A stretch of 64,000 bases of DNA from Paraflavitalea sp. CAU 1676 (lineage in GTDB: Bacteria; Bacteroidota; Bacteroidia; Chitinophagales; Chitinophagaceae). Numbering within the stretch: the first letter of the stretch is position 1; each line of letters starts with the position of its first letter. The stretch is from NCBI RefSeq assembly GCF_029223285.1, contig NZ_JARHUJ010000007.1, positions 434,001-498,000 of the forward strand, in the 5' to 3' direction. The notes under the pieces were generated by a model. The model was not told where the DNA came from. It saw only the letters and a program-made list of their open reading frames with translations, and made no database searches. Both the position numbers and the translations under genes were made by a program. Shown piece by piece: positions 1 to 7,695 of this stretch.

Positions 1-2
1 GC

Positions 3-1748
3 ATGGGCAGCATCAAATCGGCCTCGGGTACTGCCACCGGGCAGTTTGCCCTCAAGGGCACCATCGACAAACCTTCGATAAACGGAGAGCTGACATTTAA
101 CAAAGCCATCGTAGTGCCCACCGCCATAGGCTCGCCCCTGAAGATCGACCAAACCGGGATAAAGATCACCGATGAAGGTGTTGTGTTTAACGAATTCACC
201 ATCCGCGATTCTGCCAATAATACCGCCACCCTCGATGGCACCGCGTATACCACCAACTTCACCAATTATAAATTTGACCTGGTATTCAACGCCCGCAACT
301 TCCAGGCACTCAATAGTACAGCCAAAGAGAATGAACTTTATTATGGTGACCTGTATTTCAACAGCCGTCTTAACATAAAGGGCACCGAACTTCACCCGAT
401 CGTAGATGGATCGCTCAAGGTAAATGAGAAAACCAAACTCACGGTGGTAATGCCCCAGGAAGATCCGGGTGTGCAGGACCGCGAAGGGGTGGTAAGGTTC
501 GTAGATAAGGACGCTGTACCCAACGATTCCTTATGGCAGGGATCGGGGCTCGACTCATTGAATACCGCTAATATCCGCGACTACGACATCAATGTCAATA
601 TTACGATCGACAAGGAAGCAGAGTTGAACATGATCGTCGATGCGGCCAACGGCGACTTTCTGCAGGTAAAAGGCGAAGCCAATCTCAACGGTGGCATTGA
701 CCCCAGCGGTAAGGTGACGATGACCGGCACCTATGAGTTGCAACAGGGCAGTTATCAATTAGCGCTCAATTTCCTGAAACGGAAATTCGATATACAGAAA
801 GGCAGCCGTATCATCTGGCAGGGCGAACCCACCGAAGCCGAGGTCGACATCACCGCCATTTATGAGGCTAACACCTCCCCCATCGACCTGGTAGGCAGCC
901 AGCTCGGTAGCGAAACCTCCACTGCCGATCGCAATAAATACCGGCAACGACTGCCCTTCCTGGTATACCTCAAAATGGAAGATAAATTACTGAAACCAAA
1001 ACTAACCTTCGATATCCGCCTGCCCGAAGACAGGAGCCTCGGCGTTGACAAAGGCATCGTTGAAACTACCAATACCAAGCTGGAACAGTTGCGGCAGCAG
1101 CCCGGCGAAATGAACAAGCAGGTATTCTCGCTGTTGCTCCTGAATCGTTTTATACAGGACGATCCCTTCGCCACAGGTAACAGCGCCCTCACTCCGGAAA
1201 GTTTTGCCCGCCAGAGTGTGAGCAAATTGCTGACAGAACAACTGAACAACCTGGCAGCCGGCCTGGTGCAGGGCGTAGACATCAACTTCGATGTACAGTC
1301 GCAGGAAGATTTCACAACCGGTCAGGCAGAAAACCGCACCGAGCTGAATGTGGAAGTATCCAAGCGCCTACTCAATGACCGGCTGAAGGTAACCGTTGGC
1401 AGCAATTTTGAACTGGAAGGTGCAGAGAATACCAACCGGCAAAGCAACAATATCGGCGCCGACGTAAGGATCGATTATGAACTGAGCCGCGACGGCCGCT
1501 ACATGTTAAGGGCCTACCGGAAGAATGAATATGAAGGAATTCTTGAAGGGTATATCATAGAAACCGGCGTGGGTCTGGTGATCACGATCGATTATAACCG
1601 GTTCAGGGAGATCTTCGAATCGGCCAAAAAACGGGAAGCGAGAAGATTGGAAAGGCAGCGTCAACGGCAGCTTCGGGAGGCGAAAGAGGAGGAAGTGCCC
1701 ACTGCCCCACCCCCGGTCACCGTACCCAAAACAACCGGAGGACGATAA
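3..1748 (+). CDS. tamB: TamB-type translocation/assembly module protein, C-terminal part (5' truncated by window edge)
   Basis: This is the last 581 residues of a TamB/DUF490 protein; family members are usually well over 1000 residues and the frame is open at the window start, so the N-terminus lies outside. TamB spans the periplasm as a long beta-helical groove and works with an Omp85-family partner in outer-membrane protein or lipid transport. The sequence shows regularly repeating beta-strand segments (about residues 1-330) and the conserved end block with PFLVYLKMEDKL, KQVFSLLLLNRF and a terminal beta-rich part reading NRTELNVEVSKRLL. A charged Arg/Glu tail and a Pro-rich end close the protein. 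The tamL gene follows 53 bp downstream on the same strand, the usual Bacteroidota pairing. Identification is by motif and context; the missing N-terminus should hold the inner-membrane anchor. Confidence 0.9.
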   Translation: MGSIKSASGTATGQFALKGTIDKPSINGELTFNKAIVVPTAIGSPLKIDQTGIKITDEGVVFNEFTIRDSANNTATLDGTAYTTNFTNYKFDLVFNARNFQALNSTAKENELYYGDLYFNSRLNIKGTELHPIVDGSLKVNEKTKLTVVMPQEDPGVQDREGVVRFVDKDAVPNDSLWQGSGLDSLNTANIRDYDINVNITIDKEAELNMIVDAANGDFLQVKGEANLNGGIDPSGKVTMTGTYELQQGSYQLALNFLKRKFDIQKGSRIIWQGEPTEAEVDITAIYEANTSPIDLVGSQLGSETSTADRNKYRQRLPFLVYLKMEDKLLKPKLTFDIRLPEDRSLGVDKGIVETTNTKLEQLRQQPGEMNKQVFSLLLLNRFIQDDPFATGNSALTPESFARQSVSKLLTEQLNNLAAGLVQGVDINFDVQSQEDFTTGQAENRTELNVEVSKRLLNDRLKVTVGSNFELEGAENTNRQSNNIGADVRIDYELSRDGRYMLRAYRKNEYEGILEGYIIETGVGLVITIDYNRFREIFESAKKREARRLERQRQRQLREAKEEEVPTAPPPVTVPKTTGGR

Positions 1749-1801
1749 GCCGTTCACCGCAGCAATCATTAAATCGACAGAACCTATAGAACCAATATAG
1801 T

Positions 1802-4099
1802 TTGAAAAGAAAAGGACTTATATACAGATCGATATGGCCGCTGCTCATCCTGTTCCTGGCTTCCTGCAGCAACACGAAGTACCTGCCCGAAAACGAGGCA
1901 CTGTACACAGGCGCCACCGTAAAGGTGAGCGGCGACGACCTTAGCCGAAAAAAACGAAAGGCCCTCACCAGCGAACTGAATGCACTCACGCGGCCAAAGC
2001 CCAATCGGAAATTCCTGGGCATGCGCTTTAAATTGTGGGTATACAATATCGCCGGCAATCCCAAAAGTGAAACATCCTTTCGCGGAAAACTCAAGAACAA
2101 AACGGGTGAACCGCCCGTACTACTGAGCAGTGTGAAATTAACTCGCAATAGCGACGTACTGGAGAATTACCTGGAGAACCATGGCTATTTCCAGGCCTCT
2201 GTAACCGCCGACACCACGGTTAAACACAAAAAGGCTACTGCTACCTACACGGTCAAAACCGGCGTACAATATGTGATCGATACCGTACGCTTTGAATTGG
2301 ACAGTAGCTTCCTGGCCAACACCATCCGGCAAACCGAAAAGAAGAGCCTGTTGAAACGCGGAGAGCCTTTCAACCTGGATATGATCAAGATCGAACGCGA
2401 ACGCATCGATGCCTACCTGAAGGACAATGGTTTTTATTATTTCAATCCCGAGCATTTACTGATAGAGACCGACAGCACCATCGGCAACCACAAAGTGAAT
2501 ATGTATGTAACCCTTAAAAGGGGCATACCCCCCAGCGCCAAGGAGATGTACACCATCAAAGATGTGATGATCTATACTAACTTCCGCTTGAATGCCGCTT
2601 CCGATACAACCGCCAACACGGGCACCCTGTATAAAGGCTACAATGTAGTGGACCGCAACAAACAGTTCAAACCTTACCTGTTCGAAACCGCCATGCAGTT
2701 TCAACCCAATGATATATACAACCGTAAGGACCACAACCTGTCTTTAAGCCGCATCATTAACATGGGCGTGTTCAAGTTCGTAAAGAACCGCTTCGAGAAA
2801 GTACCCAATTCGCCCTTTGCCCAACTCAATACCTACTATTACCTCACGCCATATCCGAAAAAATCAATCCGCGCCGAGATCAATGGTACCTCAAAAAGCA
2901 ATAACCTCGTAGGTTCCAACATTGCCGTATCCTGGCGCAACCGTAACACCTTCCGTGCCGGCGAGCTGCTCAAGATCACGGCTTCGGGTGGTGCGGAAAT
3001 TCAATACAGCAGCGCACAGAAAGGATATAACGTGTACAGGTTGGGACTGGAAGGTTCGCTGAGCTTTCCCCGTTTCCTGATCCCCTTTTTCCGGCTCGAT
3101 ACCAAGGGCGCCTTTGTACCCAAAACCAATATGATGGTGGGTTATGACATGTTGAACAAAAGCAAGCTTTACACACTCAATTCATTCCGCACCTCCTATG
3201 GATGGGCCTGGAAGGAAAATCTTTATAAAGAACATCAGTTCAATCCCATCGCCGTGAACTATGTGCAGCCGCTCAACGTAACACCCGAGTACGAAGAGAT
3301 GATAAAAACCGATCCAACCCTCGCCAAGGCCATCGAAAAACAATTCATACTCGGCAACACGTACAACTTCACGTACGATACCCGTATCGATAAACCGGCG
3401 CATGCTACGGGCGTCTACTTTAGCGGAACACTCGACATGTCGGGCAACCTGGCCGGACTCATCTTCGGCGACAGCTCCAAAGGCAAATCGGGCCAGGTAT
3501 TTGGCGCCGTCTTTTCGCAATATGTAAAAGGAGAAGCCGATCTGCGTTACTACCTGCGCACTGGTACCCATAGCAGCTGGGCCAACCGCCTCATCATTGG
3601 TGGCAGCTTACCACACGGCAATTCGAAATCCTTGCCCTACATCAAACAATTCTTCAGCGGCGGTACCAATAGTATCCGCGCCTTCCGCAACCGGAATGTG
3701 GGTCCCGGCACCTATTACGATGTCAATCAAACCGGTGTTCCCGACCAAACAGGCGACATCAAACTGGAATTGAATACGGAGATCCGCGCTAAACTGTTCA
3801 GCATCGTGGAAGGCGCCGCCTTTGTAGATGCCGGCAACATCTGGCTGTACAACGAAGAAACACTGAAGCCGGGCGCCAAGTTTACCAAAGACTTTTATAA
3901 AGAACTGGCCGTAGGCGCCGGCGTGGGCTTACGCCTCGACGTTTCCATCCTCATCGTTCGCCTCGATGTGGCATTCCCCCTGCGCAAACCATGGCTGCCG
4001 GATGGAGAACGCTGGGTGATCAAACAGATCGACCTGGGCAATGGCGAGTGGCGCAAAAACAATATTATCTGGAACCTCGGTATCGGCTATCCATTCTGA
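1802..4099 (+). CDS. tamL: TamL-type outer-membrane assembly lipoprotein (BamA/TamA family)
   Basis: A 765-residue Omp85-superfamily lipoprotein that should sit in the outer membrane as the partner of TamB. A TTG codon opens the frame and gives a lipoprotein signal, MKRKGLIYRS then a hydrophobic stretch ending LASC with Cys22 as lipidation site; no in-frame ATG lies upstream, so the TTG start is chosen. POTRA-like domains follow (about 120-300: VKTGVQYVIDTVRF, KRGEPFNLDMIKIERERI). The C-terminal barrel (about 390-765) has the Omp85 signature region with FFSGGTNSIRAFRNRNVGPG and ends in the aromatic strand IIWNLGIGYPF. The lipid anchor distinguishes TamL of Bacteroidota from proteobacterial TamA. 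The function in protein insertion is inferred from the family and the adjacent tamB. Confidence 0.92.
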   Translation: MKRKGLIYRSIWPLLILFLASCSNTKYLPENEALYTGATVKVSGDDLSRKKRKALTSELNALTRPKPNRKFLGMRFKLWVYNIAGNPKSETSFRGKLKNKTGEPPVLLSSVKLTRNSDVLENYLENHGYFQASVTADTTVKHKKATATYTVKTGVQYVIDTVRFELDSSFLANTIRQTEKKSLLKRGEPFNLDMIKIERERIDAYLKDNGFYYFNPEHLLIETDSTIGNHKVNMYVTLKRGIPPSAKEMYTIKDVMIYTNFRLNAASDTTANTGTLYKGYNVVDRNKQFKPYLFETAMQFQPNDIYNRKDHNLSLSRIINMGVFKFVKNRFEKVPNSPFAQLNTYYYLTPYPKKSIRAEINGTSKSNNLVGSNIAVSWRNRNTFRAGELLKITASGGAEIQYSSAQKGYNVYRLGLEGSLSFPRFLIPFFRLDTKGAFVPKTNMMVGYDMLNKSKLYTLNSFRTSYGWAWKENLYKEHQFNPIAVNYVQPLNVTPEYEEMIKTDPTLAKAIEKQFILGNTYNFTYDTRIDKPAHATGVYFSGTLDMSGNLAGLIFGDSSKGKSGQVFGAVFSQYVKGEADLRYYLRTGTHSSWANRLIIGGSLPHGNSKSLPYIKQFFSGGTNSIRAFRNRNVGPGTYYDVNQTGVPDQTGDIKLELNTEIRAKLFSIVEGAAFVDAGNIWLYNEETLKPGAKFTKDFYKELAVGAGVGLRLDVSILIVRLDVAFPLRKPWLPDGERWVIKQIDLGNGEWRKNNIIWNLGIGYPF

Positions 4100-4137
4100 T
4101 CCGCCATCGGCTGCTTCACCTGCACCATCAAAACAAA

Positions 4138-4162
4138 ATGGCCGACCTCAACGGTCAGCCAT
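4138..4162 (-). terminator. Probable terminator of the ArsR/VOC/SRPBCC set
   Basis: Inverted repeat ATGGCCGACC/GGTCAGCCAT with a 5-nt loop and one mismatch, lying between convergent genes. On the minus strand it is followed by a T-rich run (complement of CAAAACAAAA), as expected for the gene ending at 4186. The mismatch makes it a moderate call. Confidence 0.45.
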
Positions 4163-4185
4163 CCTGATAAAACAAAGCAGTTTTC

Positions 4186-4683
4186 CTAAAAGCCGTTAGC
4201 AAGCAGTTCGTCCAGGCGTTCATGGCCTTGTGCCACGCCCTTTTCCATGCCGGAGCGCACCATCCCGTCGCGATCGGCGACCGATTGGAATACAGTCTTC
4301 ATGGTAACTTTTGTGCGGCCACCTGGCAACGATTCGAAGTAGGCCGTATCGAGCGAAACATGTCCACGCTCGGGCATGCCTTCAAATTCGAAGGTCTGTA
4401 TCAATCGTTCGGGTGCCGTTACCTCATGTATAACCCCGTAAAAGCCATAGCTATTACCGTTACCATCGGTATGAACGTAACGGTACGAGCCGCCTGCCCT
4501 GGGCTCAAAATGGTCGATGTCCATAACATAGCCGCGTGGGCCCAGCCATTGCAGCAATAATTCGGGAGTAATGAAGGCCTTAAACACCATTTCGCGGGGA
4601 GCCTCAAATTCGCGGGTAATGACCACTTCCTGTTTACCAGGCTCGGCCGTCACCAGTGTAGGATTTTTCGTTAACATGATCAT
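4186..4683 (-). CDS. SRPBCC / AHSA1-like domain protein
   Basis: A 165-residue single-domain protein of the START/SRPBCC superfamily, AHSA1-like branch. The opening VVITREFEAPREMVFKAF and the following LLLQWLGPRGY are the standard first strand-helix block; the conserved GGSYRYVHTDGNG and the C-terminal helix (GMEKGVAQGHERLDELL) complete the fold. Such proteins bind small hydrophobic ligands in a helix-grip cavity; the ligand cannot be read from sequence. It is the third gene of a minus-strand set behind an ArsR repressor and a VOC protein, 36 bp from the latter. This ArsR-SRPBCC-VOC grouping is common in soil bacteria and is usually taken as a small-molecule response unit. Start at the first ATG; a second ATG two codons later is equally possible. 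Confidence 0.85.
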   Translation of the reverse strand: MIMLTKNPTLVTAEPGKQEVVITREFEAPREMVFKAFITPELLLQWLGPRGYVMDIDHFEPRAGGSYRYVHTDGNGNSYGFYGVIHEVTAPERLIQTFEFEGMPERGHVSLDTAYFESLPGGRTKVTMKTVFQSVADRDGMVRSGMEKGVAQGHERLDELLANGF

Positions 4684-4719
4684 TTGTATTAAAAGGTTGA
4701 AAAATTAGTGTTAAGAACA

Positions 4720-5184
4720 TCAGGCTTCTGCCAGTTCTTTGATATTGATCTTCGACATCTTCATGAGCGCTTGTACGGCCCTTCCGCCTTTTGCTGCATC
4801 ACCAGGCTGCATCAGCTCGCCCATATTGGCGGGTACTACCTGCCACGACAAGCCGAATTTATCCTTCAGCCAGCCACATTGAGATTCCCGGCCGCCATCG
4901 GCGATCAGCTTGTTCCAGAAATAATCGATCTCCTGCTGACCATCGCAGTTGATGAATAGTGAGATGGCTTCATTGAATTTGTATTGAGGGCCGCCATCGA
5001 GCGCCATGAATCGTTGACCATTAAGCTCAAATACAGCGGTGAGTACTTTGCCGCCGAAACCCGGCACACTGTCGGGATAACGGGCGATGGTAATGATCTT
5101 TGAGTCCTTGAATACAGAAGTGTAAAACTTTACCGCTTCTTCGGCCTGGCCATCGAACCAGAGGAATGTGACAATCTTTTGCAT
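4720..5184 (-). CDS. VOC family protein, PhnB / 3-demethylubiquinone methyltransferase-like
   Basis: A 154-residue vicinal-oxygen-chelate fold protein of the PhnB-like branch. The start MQKIVTFLWFDGQAEEAVKF is the characteristic first strand-helix of this family, so the ATG at 5184 is preferred over an upstream in-frame ATG that would add 27 low-complexity residues. Further family marks are FYTSVFKDSKI, the core LNGQRFMALDGGP, and the end block FGLSWQVVPANMGELM with an aggregated Met/Lys helix. These proteins are often annotated as methyltransferases but the fold has no methyltransferase domain; the activity is unknown. It is the middle gene of the ArsR-controlled set. About 206 bp separate it from arsR, so an internal promoter is possible. 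Confidence 0.85.
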   Translation of the reverse strand: MQKIVTFLWFDGQAEEAVKFYTSVFKDSKIITIARYPDSVPGFGGKVLTAVFELNGQRFMALDGGPQYKFNEAISLFINCDGQQEIDYFWNKLIADGGRESQCGWLKDKFGLSWQVVPANMGELMQPGDAAKGGRAVQALMKMSKINIKELAEA

Positions 5185-5390
5185 GACTTGTTTTTGTTTT
5201 TTATGGTTATGAAAATATTTCGTTCCCGTTAAGACATACCACTCCCGGCCCGCATGGGGCGACATGAAAAACTACAGCAATCTGGATACAGGGATCGGGC
5301 ACAACCGCATCAGCCGGCCACTACGTCATCAAACCAGCCGCCAACCACTTTTAGATCAACAACAGAACTGATCAGCAACGCTATTAAGGA

Positions 5391-5789
5391 TCATTTTTTC
5401 CTTTTACCCTTGGGGGCTTTACCGGGCCCGCGTTTCTCATTTTTCGCAGCCGCCCCCTGCTTAACAGCCGGCTCTTCATCTGGCTGCATGCGAAGGAGCA
5501 GAGCATCCAGGGCATCGAACTTATGTTCCCACGCCTTACGAAAGGGCTCCAGCCATTCGGCAATATCCTGGAGCGCCTCCAACCGCGCCTCACACATACG
5601 TTCCCTGCCCTGCTGTTTGATCTCGATGAGCCCGCACTCGGTCAGGATCTTGATATGCTGCGAAATGGCGGGCCTGCTCACGTCAAAATTCTCGGCAATG
5701 GCATTCAGGTTAAGGGCATTGAAGGCCACCAGGCCAATGATCGCCCGCCGGGTTGGATCGGCTATCGCCTGGAATACATCTCTTCTCAT
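5391..5789 (-). CDS. ArsR-family winged-helix repressor
   Basis: A 132-residue transcriptional regulator with an ArsR/SmtB-type winged helix. The opening MRRDVFQAIADPTRRAIIGL is the classic first helix, and DVSRPAISQHIKILTECGLI is the recognition helix-turn-helix, followed by the wing. There is no obvious Cys-rich metal site, so this belongs to the non-metal ArsR branch that usually accompanies SRPBCC/AHSA1 genes. The last 25 residues are Lys/Arg/Gly-rich and look disordered. It is the first gene of the minus-strand set that continues with VOC and SRPBCC genes. Two palindromes lie 12 and 38 bp upstream of its start, so autorepression is very likely. The effector is unknown. Confidence 0.9.
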   Translation of the reverse strand: MRRDVFQAIADPTRRAIIGLVAFNALNLNAIAENFDVSRPAISQHIKILTECGLIEIKQQGRERMCEARLEALQDIAEWLEPFRKAWEHKFDALDALLLRMQPDEEPAVKQGAAAKNEKRGPGKAPKGKRKK

Positions 5790-5800
5790 AGATCAATTGT

Positions 5801-5816
5801 GTAAGTAATCGCTTAC
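5801..5816. promoter_or_regulatory. Operator half 1, probable ArsR binding palindrome
   Basis: GTAAG and CTTAC arms with a 6-nt spacer, 12 bp upstream of the arsR start. It repeats the arms of the palindrome at 5827-5842 at a centre-to-centre distance of 26 bp, about two and a half helical turns. Confidence 0.65.
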
Positions 5817-5826
5817 GAAAGTATAT

Positions 5827-5842
5827 GTAAGTATTTACTTAC
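5827..5842. promoter_or_regulatory. Operator half 2, probable ArsR binding palindrome
   Basis: GTAAGTA and TACTTAC arms with a 2-nt spacer, a stronger palindrome than its neighbour. It abuts the putative -7 element of the arsR promoter, so a bound dimer would block RNA polymerase. Confidence 0.7.
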
Positions 5843-5843
5843 G

Positions 5844-5851
5844 CAAATTTA
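5844..5851 (-). promoter_or_regulatory. Putative -7 promoter element of the arsR set
   Basis: On the minus strand the bases read TAAATTTG, matching the Bacteroidota -7 consensus TAnnTTTG. No convincing -33 TTG was found at the usual distance, so the call rests on the -7 match and its position between operator and upstream DNA. Confidence 0.4.
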
Positions 5852-6367
5852 TTTTTGCAACAACCCGCCAGCGGTCTGTACCAACTACCAGGAAGAGCAT
5901 TAATCCTCACCAACACCAGGTTGCACCAACCATACGGTACACGCACAGGCAGACCCTCAGAGCAGCACAACCTGCAGGTATTGAATACGACAGGACCGCA
6001 ACTGACTGATGCCGACGGCGCCTTCCCATTTTTTTACTTTAGCACGTTCCCCAATCAGATCGATTGCACAGTTATCATCCAAACCTGCACACTTATCCGC
6101 GTATTCCGCACACTTACTCGTTTGTACCGCCTAAAGCTGATTTTTATGATTTTGTTTGGTAAGTTTGATTCAATCGGTAAATTATCTATTTCGATTGCCT
6201 GCGTTAATCCGCCAAACTTCCCTACTACACCTGCCGGCATATAAAAAGATAATAATTACCTCTTCCGACAAAGCCACAAACGCTAACACACAACCAGGCA
6301 ACAATTGAAAGTTGCCGGTAAACCAGTTTAAGCAAATTCGCCTGAAAATCACCCAAAACCGTAGAAA
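5852..6367. other. Intergenic region without a supported gene
   Basis: About 515 bp between the divergent arsR and discoidin-protein genes. Frames here are short and lack family motifs. A TAAGTTTG match to the -7 consensus on the plus strand lies at 6160-6167, about 200 bp before the next gene; it has no clear -33 partner and is only a weak promoter candidate. Confidence 0.4.
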
Positions 6368-7651
6368 ATGAAATTCATTCTCTGGGCCTTATCCTTATTG
6401 ACCCTATCGTACGCTGAAGCAACAGCGCAATGCAGCACTACCAATATCGCATTAAGCAAAACAGTATTATCTTCTTCAGAAGACGTTAACCACTACGCGG
6501 CCAGGGTGGTGGATGGCAACGGCTCCGATTGGTGGCCCAGTGGCGGATATTCGGGGCCGGCAGATCAATATCTGACGATCGACCTTGGCCAAAGCTACCC
6601 CATTTGTAATGTTAGCATTGACTTTCTCGACGCAGTGCACCATGCAGCCAGCTATACTATTCAAACTTCTGCCAACAATAGCTCCTGGACGACTGCTGTT
6701 ACAATCACCGGCAACACCACAGTAAACATTAGTCATAACATTTCCGCAACTGCCCGATACGTAAAACTGAATATGACCGAAAAGCCCGTTAGCTGGTCAA
6801 CCTATGCTGTATCGGAGTTTAAGATCTACACCACCTCATCGAACCAGTCGCCTGCCGTGTCGATCACATCGCCCGTCACCGGCGCTTCATTTACAGCCGG
6901 AAATAATATCACCATCAATGCTACAGCTACAGACGGCGACGGAACCGTTAGCAAGGTTGAATTCTACAAGGGTACTGAAAAGCTAGGCGAGGACGCTACC
7001 AGTCCCTATTCCTATACCTGGAGCAACGTAACTTCCGGCAGTTATGCATTAACTGCAGTAGCTACCGACAACAGTCTTGGCACGGCGACCTCGGCTATCG
7101 TTAACATAACCGTTTCCAATCCGGCAGGCACCGCATGGCTGTATTCCGGCAACGCTGTAACCTCGGCGCTCACACTGGGCACCACGACTAATTTTTCAAT
7201 GCCGTTCATTACCAACAACATTGAACGTATGCGCATTGGAGCTAACGGCAACGTTGGAATAGGCACTGCCAATATCAATGATGCCAGTTTCAAATTATTC
7301 GTTGATGGAGCAATCAGGGCAAGAAGGCTAAAGGTGGATCAGATAATATGGCCCGATTATGTATTTGAAAAGGATTACACACTAATGCCGCTTTCTGCGC
7401 TATCAAAGTTCATAGACCAGCACCATCACCTGCCAGGCGTACCTGCGGCCGCAGAAGTACAAAAAAAGGGTATCGACGTGGGCAACAACCAGGCCATCCT
7501 TTTACAAAAGATCGAGGAACTGACTCTCTACCTGATCGAACAAAATAAAAACTTCGAGCAGCAACAGCAGGAGCTCAAAAATAGCAGAGAGAAGATCGCT
7601 CAGTTGGAAAATGCCATAAAAGCCATTCAGGCCAATCAATGCAAGAAATAG
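6368..7651 (+). CDS. Exported discoidin (F5/8 type C) / Ig-like / tail-fibre-like surface protein
   Basis: A 427-residue exported protein. Residues 1-20 are a signal peptide ending in ATA before QCSTTN. Residues about 22-155 form a discoidin-type carbohydrate-binding module (LSKTVLSSSEDVNHYAARVV, then DQYLTIDLGQSYPI and TARYVKLNMTEKP). A bacterial Ig-like domain follows (about 160-250, SPAVSITSPVTGASFTAGNN). Residues about 282-345 carry the IERMRIGANGNVGIGT block seen at the ends of tail-fibre-like proteins, and the C-terminus is a Gln/Glu/Lys coiled coil. The gene lies 44 bp before an RHS/YD gene on the same strand, so it probably belongs to the RHS locus and may provide surface attachment or oligomerisation. 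No T9SS sorting domain is visible. The role is inferred. Confidence 0.75.
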   Translation: MKFILWALSLLTLSYAEATAQCSTTNIALSKTVLSSSEDVNHYAARVVDGNGSDWWPSGGYSGPADQYLTIDLGQSYPICNVSIDFLDAVHHAASYTIQTSANNSSWTTAVTITGNTTVNISHNISATARYVKLNMTEKPVSWSTYAVSEFKIYTTSSNQSPAVSITSPVTGASFTAGNNITINATATDGDGTVSKVEFYKGTEKLGEDATSPYSYTWSNVTSGSYALTAVATDNSLGTATSAIVNITVSNPAGTAWLYSGNAVTSALTLGTTTNFSMPFITNNIERMRIGANGNVGIGTANINDASFKLFVDGAIRARRLKVDQIIWPDYVFEKDYTLMPLSALSKFIDQHHHLPGVPAAAEVQKKGIDVGNNQAILLQKIEELTLYLIEQNKNFEQQQQELKNSREKIAQLENAIKAIQANQCKK

Positions 7652-7695
7652 TTCAAACGGACATCCTTTCATTAATTACCCCGAGTAACCTGCAT

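Noticed and set aside
860-1315. 151-codon frame opposite tamB
   Set aside because: Antisense shadow of a well-supported gene, Ser/Arg-rich as expected from codon bias.
5855-6244. 129-codon plus-strand frame between arsR and the discoidin gene
   Set aside because: No family motif, no signal or fold-like pattern, and it begins inside the arsR promoter region; treated as intergenic.
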